Assembly (NCBI GenBank): GCA_022446825.1
Contig: JAKVBY010000034.1
Span: 25,363-89,362, forward strand
Reading direction: 5' to 3'
DNA: 64,000 nt
From: Pirellulaceae bacterium
Lineage (GTDB): Bacteria > Planctomycetota > Planctomycetia > Pirellulales > Pirellulaceae
This document shows positions 1-9,459 of the stretch, piece after piece. How positions within the stretch are numbered: the stretch's first letter is position 1; each line of letters starts with the position of its first letter. Both the position numbers and the translations under genes were made by a program. The notes beneath the pieces are model-generated. The model saw nothing but the letters and a program-made list of their open reading frames with translations. It searched no databases and had not been told where the DNA came from.

Positions 1-12
1 CTCTGACAAACC

Positions 13-699
13 TCACGTGTAGCGCATCATCCCAAACCATTCAATCTGCTTCCGCGGACAAAATCGAAAACCCTTTTCTAGGCAAAATGGTTCCAGCCAC
101 GTCGCCGTTCTCTGAAGTGTTCTGTTATCTGTTCCTTCTGGCATCAGCAATACACAATCACGAGAAATTTCGCACAGTTCAGTTAAATAAACTTCGACTT
201 CTCGACAATCTTCTTGAGAACTGATAACAAATTTGATTTGATAATTGTAATTCTGTACCAAACGACGTATTACTTCCGGAGCATGCCGCGTGCGTTCATG
301 ACGTTGAAACCAGCTTCCCGCCGTTGCTTTTTCTGGAGTCGAGTTAGACAACTTGGGGCTAATCGACATCAAGTCGCATTCCAGCGGCAAATAGAGAGTA
401 CCAGCGGTTTCGATCGTAATATGCATGCCCCGCAATCGCAATTGTCCACAAATCGGCATCAGCTCTGCGAACAACATCGGTTCACCACCTGTGAGTACGA
501 TGTGCTGGCAATTTTCAGCTTCAATCCTCTGTACAATCTCATCGATCGAAAGATCTTCACCGCTTGGGTTCCAAGAGGTATGAGGCGTGTCACAAAACTG
601 ACAACGCAAATTACAACCCGATGCGCGCACAAAAACACTCTCGGTGCCTGTCAGGAAACCTTCACCTTGAATCGACTTGTAGATCTCCGCAACTCTCAT
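13..699 (-). CDS. queE: 7-carboxy-7-deazaguanine synthase QueE (radical SAM)
   Basis: QueE converts 6-carboxytetrahydropterin to 7-carboxy-7-deazaguanine in the queuosine/preQ0 pathway. The 228-residue protein begins MRVAEIYKSIQGEGF, the QueE N-terminus. It has the radical-SAM cysteines C29, C33 and C36 in CNLRCQFC and a TGGEP motif near residues 70-74 for SAM binding. Length fits the family. It is divergent from queF, with 74 bases between the two starts, so they may share a control region. queC and queD are not in the window. The family call is firm from the motifs. Confidence 0.95.
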   Translation of the reverse strand: MRVAEIYKSIQGEGFLTGTESVFVRASGCNLRCQFCDTPHTSWNPSGEDLSIDEIVQRIEAENCQHIVLTGGEPMLFAELMPICGQLRLRGMHITIETAGTLYLPLECDLMSISPKLSNSTPEKATAGSWFQRHERTRHAPEVIRRLVQNYNYQIKFVISSQEDCREVEVYLTELCEISRDCVLLMPEGTDNRTLQRTATWLEPFCLEKGFRFCPRKQIEWFGMMRYT

Positions 700-773
700 A
701 ACATGCCATTTGCCGCTTGTCGTTCACCATGTATCTTGCCAAAATATCGCTACTTACAAAAGGAGCAGTACTG

Positions 774-1145
774 ATGGCGGAAGATCGTCGCGATTTGTTA
801 GAAACCTTTGAAAACCAGTTTCCTGGCCGCAACTACGACATCGAAATCGTCGCGCCAGAATTTACATCCGTTTGCCCCAAAACCGGCCAACCCGATTTTG
901 GCACGTTGACATTCACTTACACACCGGAAGGCAAATGCGTCGAGCTCAAAAGCCTCAAATACTATTTGCAAAGCTTTCGGAATGACGGGATTTTTTATGA
1001 GAACGTAACTAATCGCATTCTCGACGACCTCGTAGCCGTTTTGAAACCCCGCCAAATTCAAGTCGTAGCCGCTTTCACAGCTCGCGGAGGAATCAGTACC
1101 ACGATCACCGCATTACATGAAGCAAAAACACCTCACGCACGTTAA
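774..1145 (+). CDS. queF: NADPH-dependent 7-cyano-7-deazaguanine reductase QueF
   Basis: QueF reduces the nitrile preQ0 to preQ1 for queuosine in tRNA. The protein is the short (123-residue) type I form. It carries the catalytic Cys34 in [13 protein letters not shown], the nearby Asp41, the ELKS loop (Glu57) and FYENVTNRI around Glu76. The ATG at 774 is chosen because AGGAG (761-765) lies 8 bases upstream; an in-frame ATG at 729 has no such site. Divergent partner queE supplies an earlier step. No preQ1 riboswitch was recognisable in the short leader. Confidence 0.95.
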   Translation: MAEDRRDLLETFENQFPGRNYDIEIVAPEFTSVCPKTGQPDFGTLTFTYTPEGKCVELKSLKYYLQSFRNDGIFYENVTNRILDDLVAVLKPRQIQVVAAFTARGGISTTITALHEAKTPHAR

Positions 1146-1663
1146 TGCCATCCTCGCCTCCAGAAAAGAATCTTTTTTTCGACTGCAACCGAAGACAGCA
1201 CGTAGGATTCCAAGCAGCAGATACGGCCATCAAGACGAGCCTTCTCTAGAGTTGCCTTTAATCCATGACCTCGCAAGGCGCAACCTTATTCCCCATCGCA
1301 ATGCCCTCATAAATTACAAGAACATCTGTCTAATCTCACTTGGCCGAGCAGTTCGCTGACGACTCACCTCTTCTCTCTGTCCTGCGAACGATCCGAGCAG
1401 CACTATCCAAGACCCACTCCACGGAAACGGACTCGACCCTGCCATAGTTCCAGCCAGACATTTTTGCAGAGACTCATCCTGAATGGTGTTTCATTGGGAT
1501 CCTGCACCAGCCCTCGAAAAATTCGGCTCCAAATTTCGCATACCAATATGATATTCACTGCCGCTACTTAGCGGTCGTGACAGAAAACCAATTCAGCGAG
1601 CCTCTTGCAATTCGTTGTTTTTCGCCTCATGCTGTTAACTTCCTCCTATGAAAGGCGAGATAA
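1146..1663. other. gene-poor gap
   Basis: No convincing coding frame, RNA or repeat is seen. An 80-codon open frame starts inside queF and runs into the gap but lacks a ribosome site and recognisable content. The final bases hold the ribosome site AGGCGAG of the next gene. Confidence 0.5.
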
Positions 1664-2410
1664 ATGCAGTCCAAAATATACGCAACCAAGGACGACATGG
1701 GCCAAGCGGCTGCAGCTGCTGGCGCCGGCGTCATTGCCGCAGCACTCGCCGAGCGCGGATCGGCAAATATTATCTTGGCGACCGGCGCCTCGCAGTTCGA
1801 AATGCTGGCAGCGCTCGTTCAAACACCCAATATCGATTGGACCAACGTTACTTGTTTCCATCTCGACGAATATGCGGGGATGGATATTTCCCACCCAGCG
1901 TCATTCCGCAAATACTTGAAAGAACGCTTCGTCGAGCAACTACCGACACCGCCTAAGGCCTTCCACTACATCAATGCCGAAACGGATTGCCTAGCAGAAT
2001 GTGCTCGACTGGCCGATCTGATTCAACCCTCCAACATCGATGTCGCCTTTATTGGAATTGGTGAAAATGGCCATTTGGCCTTCAACGACCCACCCGCAGA
2101 TTTTGATACCGAAGACCCCTATTTGGTAGTCGAGTTAGATGAAGCTTGCCGCCAACAGCAATGGGGCGAGGGTTGGTTTCCAACGCTTGAGGATGTTCCC
2201 CAACAAGCCATCTCGATGTCGGTAAAGCAGATCATGAAATCTCGCGTCATCGTTTGCACCGTACCCGACGAGCGTAAAGCTGACGCGGTGTGTGGAGCGA
2301 TCAAAGACAATGTCTCGCCAGCACTCCCAGCGACTATTTTGCAGCAACATCCACAAACCACGCTCTATTTAGATGAGTCCGCTGCATCAAAACTCACGCG
2401 TGAAGGGTAA
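1664..2410 (+). CDS. NagB-family glucosamine-6-phosphate deaminase/isomerase-like protein
   Basis: This 248-residue protein has the NagB/6-phosphogluconolactonase fold. Visible landmarks are the phosphate loop [11 protein letters not shown] (38-48), HLDEYAG (66-72) containing the NagB Asp, and [13 protein letters not shown] (131-143) with the active-site His137. Where classical NagB has GSDGH and FNEP this copy has GENGH and FNDP, so its exact substrate is uncertain. It lies 90 bases before a TIM-barrel sugar epimerase, suggesting shared sugar metabolism. AGGCGAG sits about 7 bases before the ATG. It is one of three NagB-family proteins in the window. Confidence 0.85.
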   Translation: MQSKIYATKDDMGQAAAAAGAGVIAAALAERGSANIILATGASQFEMLAALVQTPNIDWTNVTCFHLDEYAGMDISHPASFRKYLKERFVEQLPTPPKAFHYINAETDCLAECARLADLIQPSNIDVAFIGIGENGHLAFNDPPADFDTEDPYLVVELDEACRQQQWGEGWFPTLEDVPQQAISMSVKQIMKSRVIVCTVPDERKADAVCGAIKDNVSPALPATILQQHPQTTLYLDESAASKLTREG

Positions 2411-2500
2411 TGAATTATTTTTGTCATCCTTCCTGCGATTACAATATCGTTGGTTGGTTCCAAAGAAGTTTGGATTGATTCAAGAGGAAATGCTCCCATT

Positions 2501-3514
2501 ATGAAGAATAACCCTGCAGTAATTCTTAGCGGCTTTGCAGACGAAGCAGCCAATCAAAAAACCGCCGTTCAACAATTTTGCGCTTTTGCTGCTTTAGGGC
2601 TGCAGTATTACACCATTCGTTTCATCGATGCCGGCAATGGCGTCAAAAACGTCATGCAGTTAACCAAATCAGAAATTACCAAGGTACGGCATTTGGAAGC
2701 TGAATATGGACTGAACGTCTCCTCACTCGGGTCGCCCATAGGCAAAGTCAAATTACTCGACGTCGATGACGGCACGCATAACAAGTTCATCCCCTTCAAA
2801 AAATACCTGGCAAAAGATGTTCAAAAAGCCTGCCAGCTGGCACATGCGTTTGAAACAAAATTGATCCGAGGTTTTTCATTTTATCATCCACGCGGAACCG
2901 ACCCTCGAGAACACATGTCTTTAGTGGTTGACCAGCTTGGAAAAATTGCAGAAACATGCCATCGCAGCGACTTGACCTTTGGCTTGGAAATCGAAGCCAA
3001 CCTAGTTGGTCAAAGTGGTGATTTGCTAGCTGAAATTCACCGCCAAGTGAATCACCCGGCCTTAGTCACTATTTTCGATGCCGGGAATATTGTTACGCAA
3101 GGCTGTTCGGCTGACGAAGTCCTACGGCAGTATCGTGCGATGAGACCCGGCATGGGCTGGATGCACATTAAGGACTATCGTCATCCACATCCGGTCAAAA
3201 AAACAGACGAAGTCGATGAAGAAGCGTTGAAACATTTTGTGCCCGCAGATATTGGTGATAGTGGTCACGAAGCAATTTTACGTGACTTTCGTGAACACCT
3301 TCCCAAGCTCGAGCGCAAGCTCCGCCGCCGAGGAATTCCTGGCGTCTTTCTAGATTTAGAGCCACATGTGAAAGGTGGCGGACAGTTTGGCGGTTTCAGT
3401 GGTCCGGACGGGCTCGGTGTCTCACTCAGAGGGTTGTGTCGAGTGCTTGACTACCTCGATATTGGTTTTCATTTGCGCGACTTCGAAGATCTGAAGGCAG
3501 CGCGCGGATTTTAG
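2501..3514 (+). CDS. sugar phosphate isomerase/epimerase (AP-endonuclease-2-type TIM barrel)
   Basis: The 337-residue protein begins MKNNPAVILSGFADEAA. It has the features of the xylose-isomerase-like TIM-barrel superfamily: acidic and histidine metal ligands at strand ends such as LTFGLEIEAN, VTIFDAGN, and MGWMHIKDYRHPHP. Members isomerise or epimerise sugars or inositol derivatives, but the substrate cannot be told from sequence. ATG 2501 is preferred over the upstream in-frame codon at 2450 because AAGAGGAAA lies about 10 bases before it and conserved sequence begins just after. It probably forms an operon with the NagB-like gene upstream and the zinc-ribbon gene 12 bases downstream. Confidence 0.85.
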   Translation: MKNNPAVILSGFADEAANQKTAVQQFCAFAALGLQYYTIRFIDAGNGVKNVMQLTKSEITKVRHLEAEYGLNVSSLGSPIGKVKLLDVDDGTHNKFIPFKKYLAKDVQKACQLAHAFETKLIRGFSFYHPRGTDPREHMSLVVDQLGKIAETCHRSDLTFGLEIEANLVGQSGDLLAEIHRQVNHPALVTIFDAGNIVTQGCSADEVLRQYRAMRPGMGWMHIKDYRHPHPVKKTDEVDEEALKHFVPADIGDSGHEAILRDFREHLPKLERKLRRRGIPGVFLDLEPHVKGGGQFGGFSGPDGLGVSLRGLCRVLDYLDIGFHLRDFEDLKAARGF

Positions 3515-3526
3515 GGGGTTGCCATC

Positions 3527-3760
3527 ATGGCTCGGAATGTTGTTCCCGCCGGAGACTGTCGCCACTGCAGCGAGCCAACGTTGGCTTGCTCGCACAATCA
3601 CTTCCAAGCCGACGATCTAATCATCGATACGTGGGAGCACAAATGCGCTAACTGCGGTTTTCGAGAAACAGTCGCCTTTCGTTCAGACGACGAATCATGG
3701 GATCCCGATACGGTCACTCGAGAGACCTGTCCCTATTGTCGCCGCACCGTCCACAGCTAG
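3527..3760 (+). CDS. small triple-CxxC zinc-ribbon-like protein
   Basis: This 77-residue protein is of unknown function. It has three CxxC pairs, CRHC, CANC and CPYC, plus the HNH stretch near residues 23-25, so it probably binds one or two zinc ions. It has no signal peptide or membrane segment. It starts 12 bases after the epimerase stop; a G-run (3514-3518) that begins on the last base of that stop codon may serve as ribosome site, implying translational linkage. Its role is not known. Confidence 0.7.
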   Translation: MARNVVPAGDCRHCSEPTLACSHNHFQADDLIIDTWEHKCANCGFRETVAFRSDDESWDPDTVTRETCPYCRRTVHS

Positions 3761-4250
3761 GGCCCCTGGCCTCCACGTCTCCTCCAAACGTGGTACAACC
3801 GGTGTAATCCGTCGAATCGGAAAAATCGACTGCATCTTCCTGCCTCAATTGACGATGAACCCATTGCGCAGGGGGGACTACAGACAATGCCACGCGAGGC
3901 AGCTTCACTAAAGTGTCTGGTGAAAAAACATTCTGTAACTTCTCTGCACAACCAACGCATTTTCGACTTAGCCAGCAGCACTTAAACTATTGCTGCTAAA
4001 TGGTTAACGACGTAACGGTATGCAATCAACGGTTTCTAAGAGGCAGTTGAATTTCGTTCCGCAGAGGTCCTATTCGCGTACTATATTTTGGTTATCACCA
4101 AGACATCGCACTCAAAAATCAAGCGAAATCAATTGGTGATTTACAGAAGAACAACAATCAGAGGCATTTCAAGAAAGGTTCGTAGCAGCTCGGCTTGAAG
4201 GGGGGCACGCCTTCAAAACACGCTCGCTTCGAATTACGTAGGTGAGACTT
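3761..4250. other. gene-poor gap upstream of dksA-like gene
   Basis: No gene is supported. Short reverse-strand frames (64 and 74 codons) overlap each other in different frames and look random. The stretch presumably holds the promoter of the DksA-type gene; TATATT near 4082 is a possible but unproven -10 element. Confidence 0.4.
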
Positions 4251-4697
4251 ATGGGACGAAAAGACGCCATTCTTCAATTGCGAAACGTGTTAATTCGAAG
4301 GCGCGACGCCTTAAGAAAAGCGTTGGCTGGAGACCTTAGTTCGCTGAAAGAGCTACGTGAGCAAACATCGGGTGATGTACTGGATGCCGCTTTGGATTCG
4401 GCACAAGACGAGATTAGCTCGCAATTAGCCGAAGTTGAAAGCCGAGAGTTGTCAAATATTGAGAACGCATTGGAGCAAATGCGGGATGGAAATTACGGAA
4501 TCTGTCAGGGTTGCGAGAAACCAATTCCGCTCGCTCGCCTCCAAGCGCTTCCCTATGCTGTTTCCTGTATCGAATGTCAACGCGAAATGGAACGAACCGG
4601 TGGAGCCACTGGCAGTTCAGCTGACTGGGGTCGCTTGATTGACACAAGTGCCGCTGACAACGAGATTCTCTTGAGCGACATCGAGATCGACGTTTAA
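4251..4697 (+). CDS. DksA/TraR-type zinc-finger transcriptional regulator
   Basis: Proteins of this family bind the RNA polymerase secondary channel and modulate initiation, often with ppGpp. The 148-residue product has an N-terminal coiled-coil region (about 5-75) rich in Lys, Arg, Glu and Leu, then a four-cysteine finger C85-x2-C88 and C106-x2-C109 in NYGICQGCEKPI and YAVSCIECQ. The GTG at 4242 is in frame, but AGGTGAG (4240-4246) reads better as the ribosome site for ATG 4251. A strong terminator follows immediately, so it is transcribed alone. Confidence 0.88.
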   Translation: MGRKDAILQLRNVLIRRRDALRKALAGDLSSLKELREQTSGDVLDAALDSAQDEISSQLAEVESRELSNIENALEQMRDGNYGICQGCEKPIPLARLQALPYAVSCIECQREMERTGGATGSSADWGRLIDTSAADNEILLSDIEIDV

Positions 4698-4713
4698 GCC
4701 TTTGGATAATCAG

Positions 4714-4743
4714 ATCCGTTGGCGCAACGCCAACGGATTTTTT
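4714..4743 (+). terminator. rho-independent terminator after the DksA-type gene
   Basis: An 11-base perfect inverted repeat (4714-4724 and 4728-4738, arms ATCCGTTGGCG and CGCCAACGGAT) with a 3-base loop is followed by a run of T (4738-4743). It lies 17 bases after the stop codon. Confidence 0.9.
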
Positions 4744-4795
4744 CCAAATCATCGCTCAGAAATCAATGAACGAGCATCCAGGGAGGGATGAATTG

Positions 4796-5938
4796 ATGCC
4801 GTGTTTGCCATTGCGGTCTGCCGTCTGGAATTTAACGGTAATGACCGCGCTGCTCGGAGCCTCGTTCATCAGTGGTGTGCGCGGTACCTATGCGCAATCG
4901 AAATCTGAGTCTGAAGAAATATCGCGAGATCAGCTCTACGAAGAAATCGAGGCCGAAGTCGCTTTCCTTGAGCGTCAGGGAAACCTCCTGAAAAAGGTCG
5001 TTCGAGTAATCCGCCCTACGATTGTTCACATTGAGGCCAAGAAACCGGGTGATGGACGTTCACGTCGCTCTGTCGAAGAAGCCGGGTCGGGCGTGGTCAT
5101 CACCGCCAACGACGCTTTTTACGTACTGACAAATCGCCATGTGGTTCACAACGCACCCTTAAAAGATATTAACCTTGAATTGGCTGACGGTCGCAGCTTT
5201 CATCCCCAACAGGCTTGGACCGACGAGGCTACCGACATCGCTATTCTCCACATCGCGGCTGATGGATTAACTCCCGCCCGACTCGGTGACAGTGATCAAC
5301 TCGAAATCGGAGATTTCGTCTTAGCCGTAGGTAGCCCCTTTGGACTCAGTCACTCCGTAACTCAGGGAATTGTGAGTGCCAAAGGTCGACGCGACCTCCA
5401 ATTAGGTTCTAGCGGAGTGAAATACCAGGACTTTATCCAAACCGACGCAGCCATTAATCCTGGAAATAGTGGCGGCCCCTTGATCAATCTTCGTGGCGAA
5501 GTCGTGGGAATCAACACAGCCATTGCCAGCAACTCGGGTGGCAACGAAGGGATCGGCTTTTCGATTCCAATCAACATGGCCATGTTTGTAGCACAACAGT
5601 TGGTCGAACGTGGCAATGTCATTCGTGCCTTTCTCGGTGTTGTACTCGACTCCCAATTTAATCTATCCCAAGCGCAGAAATTGGGGTTACCACGTCTGGT
5701 GGGAGCACGCGTTAATGGAATTACACCAAATTCGGCAGCCAAAGCAGCCAACGTCAAGATTGGCGACATCATCCTCCAATTTGACGGTGTCAGAATTGAC
5801 GATGACAACCATCTAATCAATCAGGTCAGCGTCACCCCCATCGGAAAACAGGTCGACATACTCGTCTTGCGTGAAGGCGCATCACTCGATCTCACCGTAA
5901 CGGTCGGTACGAGAAAACAAGAACCTATGCCACGCTAG
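4796..5938 (+). CDS. HtrA/DegP-type periplasmic serine protease with one PDZ domain
   Basis: An S1C protease for envelope protein quality control. With the start at 4796 the protein is 380 residues: a signal peptide (about 1-33), then a trypsin-like domain with catalytic His115 (LTNRHVV), Asp147 (TDIAI) and Ser225 (GNSGGPL), then one PDZ domain (about 285-375, containing IGDIILQFDG). The start at 4796 is chosen over 4766 because GGAGGG (4782-4787) lies 8 bases before it and gives a normal signal peptide. All three catalytic residues are intact, unlike the protein at 31728-32852. Its TAG stop overlaps that of the convergent nucleoside hydrolase. Confidence 0.93.
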   Translation: MPCLPLRSAVWNLTVMTALLGASFISGVRGTYAQSKSESEEISRDQLYEEIEAEVAFLERQGNLLKKVVRVIRPTIVHIEAKKPGDGRSRRSVEEAGSGVVITANDAFYVLTNRHVVHNAPLKDINLELADGRSFHPQQAWTDEATDIAILHIAADGLTPARLGDSDQLEIGDFVLAVGSPFGLSHSVTQGIVSAKGRRDLQLGSSGVKYQDFIQTDAAINPGNSGGPLINLRGEVVGINTAIASNSGGNEGIGFSIPINMAMFVAQQLVERGNVIRAFLGVVLDSQFNLSQAQKLGLPRLVGARVNGITPNSAAKAANVKIGDIILQFDGVRIDDDNHLINQVSVTPIGKQVDILVLREGASLDLTVTVGTRKQEPMPR

Positions 5939-6876
5939 TTAACCCGCCCGGCATAGGTCAAACCACGGATCAAGCAATCCATCACTGCCAGCGTATCGAT
6001 TTCCGTGACCACCTCCAAATTGGCTTGAACCGGTGGAAAGACGCGGCGGTCAAAAACGGTCATTCCAGTCGTAAGATCACCCTTTGTTTCGACATCGCCA
6101 AGCATTTCAGTCGTCTCAAACAATTCCGGGTGCAGGGTTGCAATTAAGGCCACCACATCGTGCAAATGAATCCGCTCTTTACCCAGGTGTTGACGGTAAG
6201 CGCGAAACGCAAACGGTAATAATTTACGTAAAAAAGTACCCACCCGTGTAGTATCTCCGGGCAACTCATCCAGCATCTCTAAACTGAGAACGATTTGAGT
6301 GGTAACATCCAGCGGCACCAGTGTCTTTGAACAAAATGATTGAAAAACGTCTCGAGCACTAACGGGCGCAAAGTAAATATTAAACTCGGCACATGCGGTC
6401 ACGTTTCCAATGCCTTCAACGCTGCCCCCCATGATGACCAGACGATCTACTAAACTGGGAAGATCGGGGTCACGCTGAAATGCTCTCGCAATATTTGTGA
6501 GCGGGCCAAGGCACACAATGGTCACTTCATCCGGTGCCATGCGAACTTCATCCACAATTAACTTATCGGAGGGACGCTGATTTTGAAGCGTTGAAACCAC
6601 AAATCCAGCGTTGGCAAGTCCGTCACCACCATGAATCTGACAAGCATCTAGATCCGGCGCAAAGTCCGGTGGAACTGCAGCACCAATACGAGGATACCTA
6701 GGAGGGTCGAGTTGTTCGACAATGGCCTGCACATTACGGCTAGCCTGCTCTGCGGAAACGTTCCCTGGGGTTGCGGTAATCGCCACAACCTCAAGTCGCG
6801 GATCAAACAACGCCAAACACAACGCTACTGCGTCATCAATTCCCGGATCGCAATCAATTATGACCTTCCGTGTCAT
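5935..6876 (-). CDS. inosine/uridine-preferring nucleoside hydrolase family protein
   Basis: It hydrolyses the N-glycosidic bond of nucleosides to ribose and base. The 313-residue protein begins MTRKVIIDCDPGIDDA, the calcium-binding aspartate cluster of the family, and has later segments such as VCLGPLTNIA and FNIYFAPVSA. ATG at 6876 is used because the family starts right at the Asp motif; the 57 codons upstream are low-complexity and include a repeat-like patch. The last codons overlap the HtrA gene tail to tail, the two stops sharing bases 5935-5938. Confidence 0.92.
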   Translation of the reverse strand: MTRKVIIDCDPGIDDAVALCLALFDPRLEVVAITATPGNVSAEQASRNVQAIVEQLDPPRYPRIGAAVPPDFAPDLDACQIHGGDGLANAGFVVSTLQNQRPSDKLIVDEVRMAPDEVTIVCLGPLTNIARAFQRDPDLPSLVDRLVIMGGSVEGIGNVTACAEFNIYFAPVSARDVFQSFCSKTLVPLDVTTQIVLSLEMLDELPGDTTRVGTFLRKLLPFAFRAYRQHLGKERIHLHDVVALIATLHPELFETTEMLGDVETKGDLTTGMTVFDRRVFPPVQANLEVVTEIDTLAVMDCLIRGLTYAGRVN

Positions 6877-7228
6877 GGGGCTAATTTTAGAGTCGAAGAC
6901 TCGAAACAGCAAGGTAAGTCGCGTGCCTCCCCACAGTGGTCCTTTGAGGCGACCTCCACATGGTGGTAGATCGGCGGAAACACAATTCGACCTTCTCTTG
7001 GCTAACGGCCCGCAAAGAGACCTATTGCTTATTGGCGTAAAATTCAAACCAACAGTAGAATTTGTGAGGCTGTGGTCACCTCAGGTCATGCTCACGCCTC
7101 GGAGAGGCTCCAGCGTGCCACGAATCACCACAGCATCCAGGCTATCGGTTGCTTGGGCAGACTGCAGCGCTCAATAAAGATATCTCCAGAAATCGCACAG
7201 ACCTGTTTCTCAGCAAAGGATTACTTTG
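6877..7228. other. divergent intergenic region with an imperfect direct repeat
   Basis: No gene is supported between the nucleoside hydrolase and trpD. Two related 14-base units rich in CCTCC and GTGG occur at 6926-6939 and 6953-6966. AAAGGA at 7215-7220 is the ribosome site of trpD. Confidence 0.5.
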
Positions 7229-8242
7229 ATGTTACAAGACGTCCTGGGCCGCGTGTCGGGAGGTGATGACCTTTCCGTCGAAGACATGGCTGACGCAATC
7301 GATGAAATTATGCAAGGAAATAGTTCCGATGAAGAAATTGGCTTATTTCTGACGGCATTACATTCCAAGGGCGAAACAACCGATGAAATCGCCGGAGCAG
7401 CAACCGCTATGCGACGTCATATGACGCCCATTCGCTCCAGCCGCGCAAACCTAGTCGATACGTGTGGCACCGGGGGCGACGGATCAGGAACGTTTAACAT
7501 CAGTACGGCTGCAGCCATCGTTGCTGCGGCCAGTGGCGTTTCTGTTGCCAAACATGGAAACCGTCGAATTACGAGTAAATCGGGTTCAGCAGACGTACTG
7601 ACAGCCTTAGGAGTCAACGTCGAAGCTCCCGTCACAATCGTTGAAAAATGCCTGGACGAACTAGGGATCTGCTTCTGTTTTGCCCCTCAACTTCATCCGG
7701 CGATGAGACACGTAGCTGGCGTGCGTCGGCAACTCGGCTTTCCTACTATTTTTAACTTATTGGGTCCCTTGTCGAATCCGGCATCGGCTCCTTATCAACT
7801 ACTTGGTGTAGGAAAGCAGGCAGTCTGTGAATTACTTGCTACCTCACTCAGAAAACTGGGAACGCAGCGCGCACTTGTTGTTCGTGGACAGGATGGACTC
7901 GACGAAGTGACGATTGATGGTTCAACAGATGTCATCCTCGTGTCACCAAATTCTTCAGAATCCCTGCAGTGGTCCCCAGAGGACTTTGGTGTCGAGGCCA
8001 GCGACAAGTCCAGCTTACTCGCCGGTGATCCAAGTCAGAGCGCTGCTATGATTCAACGGGTCTTACAAGGCGAGACTGGTCCTCCTCGCAACATCACTGT
8101 GATTAACGCCGCAGCCGCAATCTGGACCGCTGACCAACACACCTCCCTAGAGCATTGCACGAAACTCGCGGAAACTGCCATCGATAGTGGTGCAGCACAT
8201 GCTTTGCTTGTCAAACTGTCTGAGACTTCAAACGCATGTTAA
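7229..8242 (+). CDS. trpD: anthranilate phosphoribosyltransferase TrpD
   Basis: Transfers phosphoribosyl from PRPP to anthranilate in tryptophan synthesis. The 337-residue protein has the PRPP loop DTCGTGGDGSGTFNIST (77-93), KHGNRRITSKSGSADVLTALG, and HPAMRHVAGVRRQLGFPT-type anthranilate-site sequence. Length is normal. ATG at 7229 has AAAGGA 8 bases upstream and is preferred to the TTG just before. No other trp gene is nearby. The MFS gene starts inside its last codons, so the two are co-transcribed. Confidence 0.95.
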   Translation: MLQDVLGRVSGGDDLSVEDMADAIDEIMQGNSSDEEIGLFLTALHSKGETTDEIAGAATAMRRHMTPIRSSRANLVDTCGTGGDGSGTFNISTAAAIVAAASGVSVAKHGNRRITSKSGSADVLTALGVNVEAPVTIVEKCLDELGICFCFAPQLHPAMRHVAGVRRQLGFPTIFNLLGPLSNPASAPYQLLGVGKQAVCELLATSLRKLGTQRALVVRGQDGLDEVTIDGSTDVILVSPNSSESLQWSPEDFGVEASDKSSLLAGDPSQSAAMIQRVLQGETGPPRNITVINAAAAIWTADQHTSLEHCTKLAETAIDSGAAHALLVKLSETSNAC

Positions 8243-9459
8243 GCAGTGCTGCCTTTCGCTTGATTTTGCTAATCTCCTGTGCACACGCACTCGTTCACAT
8301 CTACGAGTTGTCGTTGCCCAGTGTCGAGCAAGAAATTGCCCTAGAATTCCATCCTAACGATCCGTCTGCAGGCAAGGAGTTTACCGGCTTGCTCTCGAAT
8401 AGCTGGCGTCTCATGTGGGGTTTCGGCGCTTTGTTGGCAGGATGGCTTGTCGATCGCATTGGCGGCAAATCCATGCTGGCGATATATTTGCTCGGCTGCA
8501 GCATCACTTGTGGCTCAATTGCAATGTCATCTTCAGTGCCGTCACTGTTTGGCACAATGATTCTCATGGGAAGCTTTGCGAGTATTTATCACCCCGCAGG
8601 ATTGGCTTTAATTTCCCATGAAACTTCCGCAGCCAATCGCACACAAGCCCTGGGACTCCACGGCATCTTAGGATCATTGGGAATCGCATCTGCCCCGTTT
8701 ATCGCTTGGGCAATCGTATCCACAGGATTTAACTGGCGAAACTATTACTGGATCCTGGCTCTTCCGGCGGCGGTCTTCGGAGCCGTATTCTTCTGGTTAG
8801 CGATCAAAGACAAACGTATCGCTCAGAGGACAACCACCGCCACAAGCCAGACCAAAGATCTGCCTGAAGACAATGAAGAAACTTGCTGGCCTTCCTTCGT
8901 GGTTCTGCTGATCATCGCCATGTTGCAAGGGCTGGTTTACGCCGCCATGATGAGTTTTCTGCCGAGGTACCTAAGTGTAGTGGAAATAAGGTTGGGAAAT
9001 GCGAGCGATCCCCATTATGGCAAAGTGCTCGCTGCAGGCGTGCTCGCCATCGGATGTCTTGGGCAATATCTGGCCGGACGATTTGGCCGCTCCTCGGTCC
9101 TTGAACGTCAACTCAGCAGTGTGATGCTGGCAAGTGTGCCGCTCCTGCTCTGGCTGGCGTTCGCCGGTTCGTGGTGGCGAGTTCTCGCCGCCGGAGCCTT
9201 TGCCTTAGTGCATTTCATGAATCAACCTCTCTACAACAGCTTGGTTGCCAAATACACCCCAGCCTCGCGCCGGAGCCTCTGCTATGGCGTCAATTTTGTG
9301 ATGGGTTTTGGAATGGGCAGTTTTGGTGCTGCCTTTGCCGCCTTTGCGAAGACCGAGTGGCTCACCTATGGAAGTTTAGCTGGAGTCTCAACTCTTTCTG
9401 CTGCCTTGGGTTACGTCCTTTGGAGATGGCACCGACCGTCCCCCCTCTACCGCTCCTAG
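8236..9459 (+). CDS. MFS transporter, Fsr-like
   Basis: This 407-residue integral membrane protein has about 12 hydrophobic segments. The first half contains GWLVDRIGGKSML, matching the MFS loop 2-3 signature, and IYHPAGLALISHE resembles the fosmidomycin-resistance (Fsr) subgroup. The substrate is unknown. It overlaps the trpD stop by 7 bases, so translation is probably coupled, though this does not prove a role in tryptophan metabolism. No C-terminal soluble domain is seen. Confidence 0.88.
   Translation: MLSSAAFRLILLISCAHALVHIYELSLPSVEQEIALEFHPNDPSAGKEFTGLLSNSWRLMWGFGALLAGWLVDRIGGKSMLAIYLLGCSITCGSIAMSSSVPSLFGTMILMGSFASIYHPAGLALISHETSAANRTQALGLHGILGSLGIASAPFIAWAIVSTGFNWRNYYWILALPAAVFGAVFFWLAIKDKRIAQRTTTATSQTKDLPEDNEETCWPSFVVLLIIAMLQGLVYAAMMSFLPRYLSVVEIRLGNASDPHYGKVLAAGVLAIGCLGQYLAGRFGRSSVLERQLSSVMLASVPLLLWLAFAGSWWRVLAAGAFALVHFMNQPLYNSLVAKYTPASRRSLCYGVNFVMGFGMGSFGAAFAAFAKTEWLTYGSLAGVSTLSAALGYVLWRWHRPSPLYRS

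Noticed and set aside
700-773. preQ1 riboswitch before queF
   Set aside because: The 74-base leader shared with queE shows no preQ1-I pseudoknot pattern (no A-rich tail pairing with a hairpin loop).
214-774. 186-codon plus-strand open frame
   Set aside because: It lies antisense to queE, has no domain and no ribosome site; it is a shadow of the real gene.
5362-5820. 152-codon minus-strand open frame inside HtrA
   Set aside because: Antisense shadow of a clear protease gene.
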